Shown: positions 8,058 through 16,566 of the stretch, one piece after another
How positions within the stretch are numbered: position 1 is the first letter of the stretch
Layout: each line of letters opens with the position of its first letter
DNA from: Timaviella sp038204505
GTDB lineage: Bacteria > Cyanobacteriota > Cyanobacteriia > Elainellales > Elainellaceae
Direction: 5' to 3'
DNA length: 64,000 bases
NCBI GenBank assembly: GCA_038204505.1
Contig: JBBRCV010000003.1
Location: 4,704 to 68,703, forward strand
Position numbers and translations under genes: made by a program
The notes under the pieces: model-generated
The model's database searches: none
Told to the model about the DNA's origin: nothing
What the model saw: the letters and a program-made list of their open reading frames with translations, nothing else

Positions 8058-8206
8058 GGCTTCAGCTTTTTCGTTGGGGCTGTAGGGTTAAGCTCTTTGT
8101 CAGGTAGCTACACTCAGATTGCTTTCATTCCTACAAATATTTGAGTGGACATCAAGCAAATTATTTGAGATCAGTTATCTAAGCTTGCCAGAGGGGAGAA
8201 GAGCGT

Positions 8207-9187
8207 ATGGATTGGTTGGAATTACATATGTATCTGTTTGATTCCAATTTTTTCAAGCGCTGGCATTGGTTTAGCTATCATTTTTCGCAACCTTTTCAGC
8301 ACCCACTTTCAGATTCTGTACTTCGAGCATGTCTTGATTGTGAGCAATGTATTCCTGGATTTACCAAGAAAATGATTGATGCTCTAGCCTCCATCTCTGG
8401 TAAAGAGAAATATGAGCCTCACTATGAGCAATTAATACAACGGATTGCTGAGTTATATGTAATTCGTCAGGTAGTCAATTTCGATTGGTCTTCCAGAGCC
8501 TCATTTCGTTGGGAACCAATACCAGCAAACGGAGGTAAAAAAATCCTGAAATAATTATTCAAAGTGATCACCATCAAATTGGTATAGAAGTTAAGGCTCC
8601 GTCGCTCTTAAATCATATGCGACAACGTTCCTCAAATTCTTTGCAGTTTCATGCAAGAATTTTTTCAAAGAATATTACTGAAAAATTCCCTGGTGCAGAT
8701 GGAGGTGTAACTTCTCCTAGAGACAATCCAGTTAAAGATTTTTTAATTAGCGCCGAGGAAAAATTTGCACCTTTTAAGCAAGAGAGTAATAAATTTTCTT
8801 CTATTTTAAGTAATAGTATGGGATGAATATGTTCATGAGCCTATTGCATCTCTGATTCATCCTTTTTCAGGTCTGTTTACTTCTAATTCTTTTGCTCAGA
8901 ATGCAAACGGAGAAACATTGCAGTTTCCTAGCATTGATGGAGTCATAATCATTGGTCATCTTCATCAGCTAATTCGTGCTACCAGAGATGAACCGTTAAT
9001 TCCTCCCTGTCGTCATCCCCTTGACTATGGGCAAGAGGATGACTTCCCTATAAAAGTATTTATTGCCAATCCGTATGGATCTGTTGTTCCTGACATACTT
9101 TTGAAGTGTTTGCAGGCGCGTTCACCATCACTTGATAACGATTCAGAGTATGCACCAAGAGACTGGACGTGGCGGTTCAACGTGTAA
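8207..9187 (+). pseudogene. Twice-frameshifted protein with a nuclease-like EVK motif
   Basis: Three consecutive open segments in three frames join into one protein of about 326 residues. The first frame (from ATG 8207, after AGAGGGGAGAAGA) ends at 8554. Adding one A to the run at about 8536-8542 continues it as NPEIIIQSDHHQIGIEVKAP and on to 8826. Removing one A near 8809 then continues it as ILVIVWDEYVHEPIASLIHP and on to 9187. IEVKAP resembles the E-x-K strand of restriction-endonuclease-like folds. No family was recognised with certainty. Both lesions are single-base changes, the first in a homopolymer, so sequencing error is not excluded. The gene lies between the attC-like site and the half site at 9199. 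Confidence 0.6.
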
Positions 9188-9198
9188 AACTAGTCGCT

Positions 9199-9224
9199 AC
9201 CTAACAACCGCGCTGCACCGGAAC
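9199..9224 (+). other. Left half of a second attC-like site
   Basis: ACCTAAC (9199-9205) is a perfect RYYYAAC box. It is followed by AACCGCGCTGCACCGGAAC, which shares TGCACCGGAAC with the left arm of the complete site at 7972-8057. No matching right arm or GTTRRRY box follows before the glcF stop at 9247, so this site is cut off. It begins 11 bases after the last stop codon of the broken gene, at the place expected for the cassette end. Confidence 0.5.
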
Positions 9225-9246
9225 TATTAATCTGACCCTTTGTTTT

Positions 9247-10611
9247 TTAAAGGGATTCAGCCTCTAGCGTTACTCCCCGAATTGAGTAATCTAGTAATTG
9301 AATGGGATGCAGGACAGCCACCCCTTGCGAGTTTTTTGAAGCGATCGCTTTTCCCTTCTTCTCTAAATGCTTAATGATTTGTAGCGAACATCCAGGGTTA
9401 GAAGATGCGATTAATGTTGCTCCTGTGTTCAGCAAATTATCTACCTTCTGTTGCCCTAACTCGTCTGCCACTTCGGGTTGTAGCATATTGTAAACACCAG
9501 CGCTCCCGCAACATAAAGCTGCATCAATGGGATCACGTACCGTTACACCAGGAATTTGACGTAAAAGCTGACGCGGTTGGAGGCTAATTTTTTGACCATG
9601 TAAAAGATGGCAAGCGTCTTGATAAACCAAAGTAAGCGGCTCTGTTTGCAACGGAGAAAGCTTGGCAGTTAAACCTACGCTTGCCAGAAACTCTTGCACG
9701 TCTTTGACTTTTCTAACAAACGTCTTTGCCCTGTCTCGATAGTTTGGATCATCTTGCAGAATGTGATCATATTCTTTTAGCGTATGCCCACATCCCGCTG
9801 CGTTAATGATGATGGCATCTACATCAGTGTCTTCAAAGCTGTCAATCATTTGCCTTGCCAACGCCTGCGCCTGTTCGGTTTGTCCTTGGTGTTGGGGCAG
9901 TGCCGCGCAGCAGCCTTGGCTTTTAGGAATGACGACTTCGCAGCCGTTGGCGCTGAGGACTCTGGCGGTGGCTTCATTGACATCGCTGAAGAATAGGCGC
10001 TGGACGCAACCCAAAATCATGCCGACACGGTAGCGCTGGTTCCCTTGTGCTGGGACGACATCGGGTAAGTTGTCTTGAAACGATCGCGCGCTAACGGTGG
10101 GCAGCAGCGACTCCATTGCCGCGAGGCGAGGCGATAAGCGTTGAAGTAATCCGCTGGAGCGAATTAGCTTGGGTAGTCCTAGCCATTGGTAAAGGGCAAG
10201 CGGGACGAGGAAAAGACGGAGGCGATCGGGATAGGGAAACAGCGAGAAAATCAGTTGACGGAAGAGGCGATCGCCCAATCCTCGTTCATGGTTCCGCTCT
10301 ATTTGGGGACGAGTGGCAGCAATGAGTTGGTCGTACTGCACACCAGAAGGGCACGTTGTGACGCAAGCTAAACACCCCAAGCAAGAATCAAAATGCTGCA
10401 CCGATGTAGGCGATAGAGGAGCTTCGCCTGTGTTAATGGCATCCATTAAATAAATGCGTCCTCTAGGGGAGTCCATCTCTTTGCCCAATATCCGATAGCT
10501 GGGGCAAGTGGAAAGGCAAAAGCCGCAGTGAACGCAAGCATCAATTAGCTTGGGGTCGGGGGGATGGTTCGGGTCGAATTTGGGGCTAGTCGGATCGGCA
10601 GTTTGAGTCAT
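9247..10611 (-). CDS. glcF: Glycolate dehydrogenase iron-sulfur subunit GlcF
   Basis: The 454-residue protein has two 4Fe-4S ferredoxin motifs near the N-terminus, CVHCGFCLSTCP (~residues 26-37) and CLGCLACVTTCP (~77-88). Two CCG-type cysteine domains follow (GCCAALPQHQG ~231-241, CCGSAG ~367-372). This is the GlcF architecture. With GlcD and GlcE it oxidises 2-phosphoglycolate-derived glycolate to glyoxylate in photorespiration and passes electrons to the quinone pool. Start ATG lies 2 bases after the glcE stop, so the two are translated together. glcD is not in the window. Confidence 0.93.
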   Translation of the reverse strand: MTQTADPTSPKFDPNHPPDPKLIDACVHCGFCLSTCPSYRILGKEMDSPRGRIYLMDAINTGEAPLSPTSVQHFDSCLGCLACVTTCPSGVQYDQLIAATRPQIERNHERGLGDRLFRQLIFSLFPYPDRLRLFLVPLALYQWLGLPKLIRSSGLLQRLSPRLAAMESLLPTVSARSFQDNLPDVVPAQGNQRYRVGMILGCVQRLFFSDVNEATARVLSANGCEVVIPKSQGCCAALPQHQGQTEQAQALARQMIDSFEDTDVDAIIINAAGCGHTLKEYDHILQDDPNYRDRAKTFVRKVKDVQEFLASVGLTAKLSPLQTEPLTLVYQDACHLLHGQKISLQPRQLLRQIPGVTVRDPIDAALCCGSAGVYNMLQPEVADELGQQKVDNLLNTGATLIASSNPGCSLQIIKHLEKKGKAIASKNSQGVAVLHPIQLLDYSIRGVTLEAESL

Positions 10612-10613
10612 TG

Positions 10614-11903
10614 TTAAATTCCGCCGACAAACCGACGGGGACTGAGGAGATTTTTGGGGTCGAACTGGTGTTTGATTTTTTGCATTAGGTCAAGAGCATT
10701 GCCAGAGTAGCCCCAAACATCTAGGGTTTGCTTAAGCGAAGGGGGCGCTTCTAAAACGGTGAGAAAGCCGCCTTGCATCTCACATAAATCTCGTAATTTG
10801 AGCAAGGTTTGAGCAGGTAGATCGCTGAATCGGAGCATTCCCAGTCCGCTGCCTGCATAAATACAGCCTGTGGTGAGGGCGATCGCACTCATAAGTCTTA
10901 ACGTCTCAACTGCTTTCGAGGGTAATACCCCTATCTTGCAGGCAATCGGGAAAGCTAGGGTAGGCGTTTCTATTTGTTCTTGTAATTGCTGCCATAACTG
11001 AGATTCTTCAATTCCTGCCCAAGATTGTCCTTTTAGCCCCAGTGCTTCGCCCACTTGAAGAAGTCGGGTAGATTGTTGCTCGACGCTAACCTCAATGTTT
11101 TGGAAGCGGATCAGGAGTCCCATGGTGTTTAGCCCAAGGGTTTGGACGGGCAGAAGGGCGATCGCTGTCGGTGTCAACGCTGAAGCAAGTAGAGTTTTAG
11201 TGGCTTGAGCGATCGCCTCTTCATCACCCTGTAACATCACCGTTCGCGCTGCCACTGGCAGAGGATAAATCCGAAACGTCACCTGACTGATGATGCCTAG
11301 TGTGCCGTAGGAACCTGTGAACAGTTTCATCAGGTCATAGCCTGCCACGTTCTTGACTACGCGACCTCCAGCTTTGGCGATCGCCCCATCGCTACGTACA
11401 AAGGAAAGCCCAATCAGCATATCTCGAATGCCGCCGTAGCGTTGCCGCAGCGCTCCAGTGTCGCCCGTTGCCACAATGCCGCCAAGTGTGGCTGTGGTAG
11501 CGTAGGACGGATCGATCGCCAAAAACTGTCCTCCTTTTGCTAGCTCTACCTGCAAGTCTGCTAATCTTATACCCGCTTCAGCCGTCACCGTTAAATCGCC
11601 GACAGCATGGTCAATGAGTCGATTTAGTCGCGCCGTACTAATCATTAAATCAACCTCTGCCAAGCTACCCCAGTGCAGCTTACTGCCCTGACCGCAAGGT
11701 AAAACTCGCCATTGATTAGCATAAGCATAAGCGAGAACTTCCGATAGCTCTTCTGAAGTCTTTGGGTAAACAATGCACTGGGCTGAGGAATTTGGGGCGA
11801 AAGCTGCGGTAAAGCGCGATCGCTCCTCACCTTCCAAACTTTCCCAGGTTTTTACTCCCGACAATCCAACAATGCTTTCTAACGTTTGGGCAATCCCGCT
11901 CAC
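10614..11903 (-). CDS. glcE: Glycolate dehydrogenase FAD-binding subunit GlcE
   Basis: The 429-residue protein has a PCMH-type FAD-binding domain: VYPKTSEELSEVLAYA (~45-60), LPCGQGSKLHWG (~69-80), GGIVATGDTGALRQRYGGIRD split over ~141-161, and a C-terminal SPRRFVGG typical of this oxidoreductase family. It is shorter than GlcD and lies directly before glcF. The start codon is GTG at 11903. It lies 42 bases after map on the same strand, so map-glcE-glcF may be one transcript. Function follows from family and gene pairing. Confidence 0.92.
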   Translation of the reverse strand: MSGIAQTLESIVGLSGVKTWESLEGEERSRFTAAFAPNSSAQCIVYPKTSEELSEVLAYAYANQWRVLPCGQGSKLHWGSLAEVDLMISTARLNRLIDHAVGDLTVTAEAGIRLADLQVELAKGGQFLAIDPSYATTATLGGIVATGDTGALRQRYGGIRDMLIGLSFVRSDGAIAKAGGRVVKNVAGYDLMKLFTGSYGTLGIISQVTFRIYPLPVAARTVMLQGDEEAIAQATKTLLASALTPTAIALLPVQTLGLNTMGLLIRFQNIEVSVEQQSTRLLQVGEALGLKGQSWAGIEESQLWQQLQEQIETPTLAFPIACKIGVLPSKAVETLRLMSAIALTTGCIYAGSGLGMLRFSDLPAQTLLKLRDLCEMQGGFLTVLEAPPSLKQTLDVWGYSGNALDLMQKIKHQFDPKNLLSPRRFVGGI

Positions 11904-11945
11904 GTAACTAACGCTCCTGATAAACCAATGCTCCTGATCAATGGC

Positions 11946-12743
11946 TCAAACGCTGGGGGTTAGAGCGGGTAATAATGTGAGGATTTCTGCTCCATCGGGA
12001 GTGACGGCAATCGTATGTTCAAACTGTGCTGAGAGCTTGCGATCTTTTGTCAGAGCCGTCCACTGGTCGGGCATCACCTCAACTTCCCAGGTGCCTTCGT
12101 TAATCATTGGCTCAATGGTAAAAACCATGCCGGGTCTGAACTTTTTGCCCTTCCCGCGAATGCCATAGTGAGGAATTTGGGGAGCCGTGTGGAAAATTCT
12201 GCTCACCCCATGTCCCACAAAATCGCGCACAACTGAAAAGCCTTGAGATTCAGCATAAGCCTGAATCGCTGCTCCAATATCGCCCACCTTGCCGCCTGGC
12301 TTCACGGCTGCAATGCCTCGCATCAAACACTCTTGAGTTACTTCTACCAGCCGCCGCGCGATCGGTGAAGGCGTTCCTACAAAGAAAGTGCGGGACACGT
12401 CGCCGTGAAATCCTTCAACCAAAGGCGTAACGTCGATGTTGATAATATCGCCGTCTCGCAGAATTTCTTTGGCGTTAGGAATGCCGTGACAGACAACCGC
12501 GTTGACGCTGGTGCAGATCGATCGCGGGAAAGGATTATCGCTCCCTGCCGGATATCCTAAAGGCGCACTCTTCGCGCCCCGTGCTTGCGTCCAAGCTTCG
12601 GCAGCTTGATCGAGGGCTAAGGTGCTCACTCCTGGCTTCACCATCGGTTCCAGGTAGTCGAGCAGTTGAGCCGCAACGCGCCCCGCCTGGCGCATCTTGT
12701 CAATTTCTCGGCTCGATAAAAGGACAATCTGTTCGTTATCCAT
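11946..12743 (-). CDS. map: Methionine aminopeptidase, type I
   Basis: The 265-residue protein has the metal ligands of type I enzymes: D in INIDVTPLVEGFHGDVSRTF (~94-113, two aspartates), H in GHGVSRIFH (~177-185), E in FTIEPMINEG (~211-220) and E in QFEHTIAVT (~244-252). It removes the initiator methionine from nascent proteins in the cytoplasm and needs two divalent metal ions. Length and motifs are normal. It is transcribed away from thiD, with a 144-base promoter region between them. Confidence 0.95.
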   Translation of the reverse strand: MDNEQIVLLSSREIDKMRQAGRVAAQLLDYLEPMVKPGVSTLALDQAAEAWTQARGAKSAPLGYPAGSDNPFPRSICTSVNAVVCHGIPNAKEILRDGDIINIDVTPLVEGFHGDVSRTFFVGTPSPIARRLVEVTQECLMRGIAAVKPGGKVGDIGAAIQAYAESQGFSVVRDFVGHGVSRIFHTAPQIPHYGIRGKGKKFRPGMVFTIEPMINEGTWEVEVMPDQWTALTKDRKLSAQFEHTIAVTPDGAEILTLLPALTPSV

Positions 12744-12887
12744 GAATCTCTAATATTGCTTCACTGCTATCCATCTTAAACGGAAATGCTGAAGGGCTGC
12801 GTTGATTAAAGATACGAAAGGTTTTACATAGTCTTCAGAAGCAACTACTATCTTAATTCAGTAATTATCTAAGCCGGATCGACGTTT

Positions 12888-13703
12888 ATGACTGCCACAT
12901 CTTCCTCAACCGTCCCTGTTGCAATGACTATTGCGGGGTCAGATAGCGGCGGTGGAGCAGGCATTCAAGCCGATTTACGCACCTTTGCCTTTCACCAAGT
13001 TCATGGCACCTGTGCCCTCACCTGTGTTACCGCTCAAAACACAATGGGCGTAATGCGGGTTGATGCGCTGCCACCTGCCGCCGTAGTCGCTCAAATCCTT
13101 GCCGTAGCTGAAGATATTGGCATTCAGGCGGCAAAAACTGGGATGCTGCTGAATCAGGAAATCATTGCGGCAGTTGCCACCCAGATTGAGGCTTTGGAGC
13201 TGCTTAATCTTGTGGTTGATCCTGTCATGGTTTCGCGTACAGGAGCACGGTTAATTGATGATCAGGCGATCGCCACCCTGCGCGATCGCCTCATTCCATT
13301 TGCCACTGTCTTCACGCCTAACCGATACGAAGCCCAAATTCTTAGTGGTATGGATATCAACACTTTGGAAGAAATGCAAACCGCTGCTCAGAAAATATTT
13401 ACTTTGGGGGCAAAAGCCGTTTTAGTTAAAGGCGGCGGCATGACAAATGAGTTGCGTGGTGTGGATGTGTGGTTTGACGGCGATCGCCTAGAAACCCTCC
13501 ACACCGAAACCGTGAATACGACCGATACTCATGGTACAGGTTGTACTTTGGCGGCGGCGATCGCTGCCAACCTTGCCCTAGGTTATGCCCCTTTCGCCGC
13601 CACCCAATCCGCTAAAGCCTACGTCACTCAGGCTCTCCGCCACGCTCTCCGGATTGGTAAAGGGCAAGGTCCCGTCGGACATTTCTTCCCTCTCCTCTCT
13701 TAA
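12888..13703 (+). CDS. thiD: Hydroxymethylpyrimidine / phosphomethylpyrimidine kinase
   Basis: The 271-residue ribokinase-fold protein starts with AMTIAGSDSGGGAGIQADLR (~12-31), the substrate-binding signature of ThiD. It also has DPVMVSRTGARL (~111-122) and the anion-hole and catalytic motif DTHGTGCTLAAAIA (~214-227). It phosphorylates HMP and HMP-P to HMP-PP for thiamine synthesis. No thiE is fused, and no other thiamine gene or TPP riboswitch was seen nearby. Confidence 0.94.
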   Translation: MTATSSSTVPVAMTIAGSDSGGGAGIQADLRTFAFHQVHGTCALTCVTAQNTMGVMRVDALPPAAVVAQILAVAEDIGIQAAKTGMLLNQEIIAAVATQIEALELLNLVVDPVMVSRTGARLIDDQAIATLRDRLIPFATVFTPNRYEAQILSGMDINTLEEMQTAAQKIFTLGAKAVLVKGGGMTNELRGVDVWFDGDRLETLHTETVNTTDTHGTGCTLAAAIAANLALGYAPFAATQSAKAYVTQALRHALRIGKGQGPVGHFFPLLS

Positions 13704-13776
13704 AATCCTTTCAAATCCTAAAAATCCTCCACTACCTCCACTAATATGGAGTCAGCAACCCTAGGTCTGTCATTTA

Positions 13777-14445
13777 ATGCTGCATCTCAAGAACCTGATT
13801 TACCATCCACCCGCAACCCCATCGGCAATTCTCAAATCTATCAATCTTGAATTGGCACCTCAGCAGATGGGCTTAATTGTGGGACCTAGTGGTTCTGGGA
13901 AAAGTACGCTTCTCGAAATTTTGGCAGGCTTAGCGAAGAAAACATCGGGCACGATCGCTTGGCGCGACCAAGAACTGAGTCCTGATCATCTTCAACAATT
14001 GGGCGGTTTAGTATTCCAATTTCCTGAGCGCCATTTTTGTGGACACACCATTTTGTCAGAACTCCGATTAGGACATCCTGAATTAGGCAAGGAGCGAATT
14101 GATCAGGCGCTGGCTGCGGTTCGTCTAGGTCATCTTTCGCTAAACACTTCGCCTCGTTCTCTAAGCGGTGGGCAGCAGCGGCGGCTGGCTTTGGCAGTGC
14201 AGTTAATTCGGCAACCCTATCTCCTGTTGCTGGATGAACCGACAGCAGGGCTAGACTGGTCGATGCGGCAGCAGTTAATTAGCTTGCTGGGTGAGTTAAA
14301 AAAAGAGTGGACGTTGCTAATTGTGTCCCACGAGCCGGGAGAGTTGATGGCGATCGCCGATCGCTGCTGGACGTTGGAGCATGGTGAATTAACGGCGGCT
14401 GACCCAGCAAGTTTTGTCACCAAACAACCTGTCGTGCAGGGGTGA
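13777..14445 (+). CDS. ABC transporter ATP-binding protein (ECF-like A component)
   Basis: The 222-residue single ATPase domain has Walker A GPSGSGKST (~36-44), Q-loop around LVFQFPERHF (~77-86), signature LSGGQQRRLALA (~130-141), and Walker B LLLLDEPTAGLD (~151-162). FPE after the Q-loop glutamine resembles the CbiO/EcfA group that drives vitamin and metal ECF transporters. No permease is adjacent, so the substrate is unknown. Position between thiD and rsmG does not prove a thiamine role. The downstream rsmG starts 32 bases later. Confidence 0.85.
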   Translation: MLHLKNLIYHPPATPSAILKSINLELAPQQMGLIVGPSGSGKSTLLEILAGLAKKTSGTIAWRDQELSPDHLQQLGGLVFQFPERHFCGHTILSELRLGHPELGKERIDQALAAVRLGHLSLNTSPRSLSGGQQRRLALAVQLIRQPYLLLLDEPTAGLDWSMRQQLISLLGELKKEWTLLIVSHEPGELMAIADRCWTLEHGELTAADPASFVTKQPVVQG

Positions 14446-14477
14446 TGAGATGATGGATAGGGCAATGAGGAGAGTGA

Positions 14478-15308
14478 ATGTCAGATTTACCGCAGTCAGA
14501 TTTGTTACAGCCTGAATTACCGCAGCCCGATTCATTGCAGCCTGAGTTACCGGAACTGCCTGATTTGCCAGAACTATATGAGATTTGGCAGCAGACTTTA
14601 GGATGGCAGCCTAATAAGGTTCAGCAAGGGCAGTTTCAGAAGCTTTACGAGCAAATTCTGGAAGGCAATCGGCTGCTCAATTTGACCCGAATTACTGAGC
14701 CGCAGGAATTTTGGGAAAAGCATCTCTGGGATTCTTTGTGGGGAATTAAGCCCTGGCGAATGGACGCTTCAGAGACAGGGATGATTTCTCAAGACCCTCA
14801 AGATTCTCCAGAATCTCCCTATAAAGTGATTGATATTGGAACAGGGTGCGGGTTTCCGGGGGTGCCTGTGGCGATCGCTCGTCCCGATTGGTTTGTGACT
14901 CTGCTAGATTCTACGCGCAAAAAACTGGTCTTCCTCGACTCGTTGCTGGCTTCATTGGGCATTACGAACGCTCAAACTTGGGTAGAGCGGGCAGAGCAGC
15001 TAGGTAAAAGTGCTGAGCATCGTGAGCAGTATGATTTGGTATTGATTCGAGCGGTGGCGAGTACGGTAGTTTGCGCTCAGTACTGTTTGCCGCTGCTAAA
15101 AGTGGGTGGAGTAGCAGTGCTATATCGGGGACAGTGGACAGAGGAAGAGGCGATCGCTCTGAAATCTATCGTCACAAAACTAGGTGGAGAAGTTGAGGCA
15201 GTTGAGGCAGTAACGACACCTTTGAGTGAGGGGATTCGGCACTGCGTCTATCTTAAAAAAGTTTTGACTACACAAAAAAAGTTGCCGCAGAGACGGGATA
15301 TCGGGTAG
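14478..15308 (+). CDS. rsmG: 16S rRNA (guanine527-N7)-methyltransferase RsmG
   Basis: The 276-residue protein has the GidB/RsmG motifs: NRLLNLTRITEP (~59-70), DSLWGI (~80-85), the SAM-binding VIDIGTGCGFPGVPVAIARP (~116-135), and DLVLIRAVAS (~184-193). It methylates G527 of 16S rRNA. It has an unusual N-terminal extension of about 30 residues made of repeated LPQxD/LQPE/LPEL units that the E. coli enzyme lacks. The stop is directly followed by a dispersed 35-bp repeat. Confidence 0.93.
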   Translation: MSDLPQSDLLQPELPQPDSLQPELPELPDLPELYEIWQQTLGWQPNKVQQGQFQKLYEQILEGNRLLNLTRITEPQEFWEKHLWDSLWGIKPWRMDASETGMISQDPQDSPESPYKVIDIGTGCGFPGVPVAIARPDWFVTLLDSTRKKLVFLDSLLASLGITNAQTWVERAEQLGKSAEHREQYDLVLIRAVASTVVCAQYCLPLLKVGGVAVLYRGQWTEEEAIALKSIVTKLGGEVEAVEAVTTPLSEGIRHCVYLKKVLTTQKKLPQRRDIG

Positions 15309-15342
15309 GGCGACCCTTGCGGTATCTGCGAAGCAGCGCGCT
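15308..15342 (+). repeat. Dispersed 35-bp repeat, copy 1
   Basis: The unit begins GGGCGACCCTTGCGG and ends GCGAAGCAGCGCGCT. It is 34/35 identical to the copy at 28733-28767 and clearly related to the copies at 30932-30965 (minus) and 61041-61074. This copy begins at the last base of the rsmG stop codon. It belongs to the class of small dispersed repeats known from cyanobacterial genomes. Confidence 0.8.
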
Positions 15343-15384
15343 CCATACTTTCAGACAAACTCATGGCTCTTCTCAAAGATTTTA

Positions 15385-16566
15385 ATGACTCTTCTCAAAG
15401 ATCTTTCCGCCTCTGCAATTATTGCAGGCTTCGTCACTGTCCTCGTTGGCTTTACTAGCTCTGCTGTCATCGTCTTTCAAGCTGCCCAAACCCTCAACGC
15501 CTCACCTGCCCAAATTGGCTCTTGGATGTTTGCCCTAGGGATGGGAATGGGGTCAACCTGCATTCTCCTCTCCTGGCGATATCGGGTTCCCGTTGTAACT
15601 GCCTGGTCTACGCCAGGTGCCGCCATGCTGATCACGACGGTGGCTGGAGTCTCTATGGAAGAGGCGATCGGGGCATTCCTAGTCTCAGGTGTACTTATCA
15701 CTCTTTCTGGTTTCAGCGGCTGGTTTGAGCGCATCATCAACCGCATTCCCTTGGCGATCGCATCAGGAATGCTGTCGGGTGTGCTGTTGCGGTTTGGGCT
15801 AGATGTGTTTATTGCCATGAAAACGCAATTTATCCTGACATTTGCGATGTTTTGCCTGTACCTCGTGGCTCGTCGCTTAATTCCGCGCTATGCCGTGATT
15901 TCTGCCTTGGGGCTGGGTTTGCTGATTGCTGGTGTTAAAGGATTGCTGCATTTTGAGACCGTTAGCTTGCAATGGGCACAGCCTGTTTTCACTTTGCCCC
16001 AATTCTCAGTTAGTGCGCTAGTGGGGGTGGCGTTGCCCTTATTTGTAGTCACAATGGCATCTCAAAATGTGCCTGGTGTTGCGGTGATGCGGGCATCGGG
16101 CTACTCAGTGCCGATCTCGCCGCTGATTGGTTGGACGGGGGCAGCTACGATCGCCCTAGCCCCTTTTGGAGCTTTCGCCATTAACCTCGCTGCCATTACC
16201 GCTGCAATTTGTATGGGCAGAGAAGCTCATGAAGATCCTGACAAACGCTATGTGGCGGCGATCGCGGCAGGCGTATTCTATTTGCTGATTGGAGTTTTAG
16301 GAGGAACTGTGGGTGCGGTGTTTGCAGCACTGCCTAAAGAACTGGTGCTAGCGATCGCGGGTCTAGCTCTTCTAGGAACCATCGGCAATGGACTTGCTGC
16401 TGCCCTCATCCATGAAAAAGACCGGGAACCTGCCCTGATTACATTCCTTGTTACAGCGTCAGGCGTGACGTTGTTTGGCATTGGAGCCGCATTTTGGGGA
16501 TTGGTTGCAGGGACATTAGCGTTAGCCGTATTGCAGTTTAAGAAAAAAGCTAACTCATCTGGCTAA
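15385..16566 (+). CDS. benE: BenE-family transporter (benzoate/H+ symporter-like)
   Basis: The 393-residue, very hydrophobic protein has 11-12 predicted membrane helices. The start (TLLKDLSASAIIAGFVTVLV) and VVTAWSTPGAAMLITTVAG (~71-89) are characteristic of the BenE/YdcO family. It sits in the cytoplasmic membrane. Characterised members import benzoate; no benzoate-catabolism genes are adjacent, so the substrate here is open. The last 17 bases overlap the 3' end of the convergent Uma2 gene. Confidence 0.88.
   Translation: MTLLKDLSASAIIAGFVTVLVGFTSSAVIVFQAAQTLNASPAQIGSWMFALGMGMGSTCILLSWRYRVPVVTAWSTPGAAMLITTVAGVSMEEAIGAFLVSGVLITLSGFSGWFERIINRIPLAIASGMLSGVLLRFGLDVFIAMKTQFILTFAMFCLYLVARRLIPRYAVISALGLGLLIAGVKGLLHFETVSLQWAQPVFTLPQFSVSALVGVALPLFVVTMASQNVPGVAVMRASGYSVPISPLIGWTGAATIALAPFGAFAINLAAITAAICMGREAHEDPDKRYVAAIAAGVFYLLIGVLGGTVGAVFAALPKELVLAIAGLALLGTIGNGLAAALIHEKDREPALITFLVTASGVTLFGIGAAFWGLVAGTLALAVLQFKKKANSSG

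Noticed and set aside
14478..14580. N-terminal repeats of rsmG as a separate gene or leader
   Set aside because: The repeats are in frame with rsmG and follow its ribosome site; they are treated as an extension of the enzyme.
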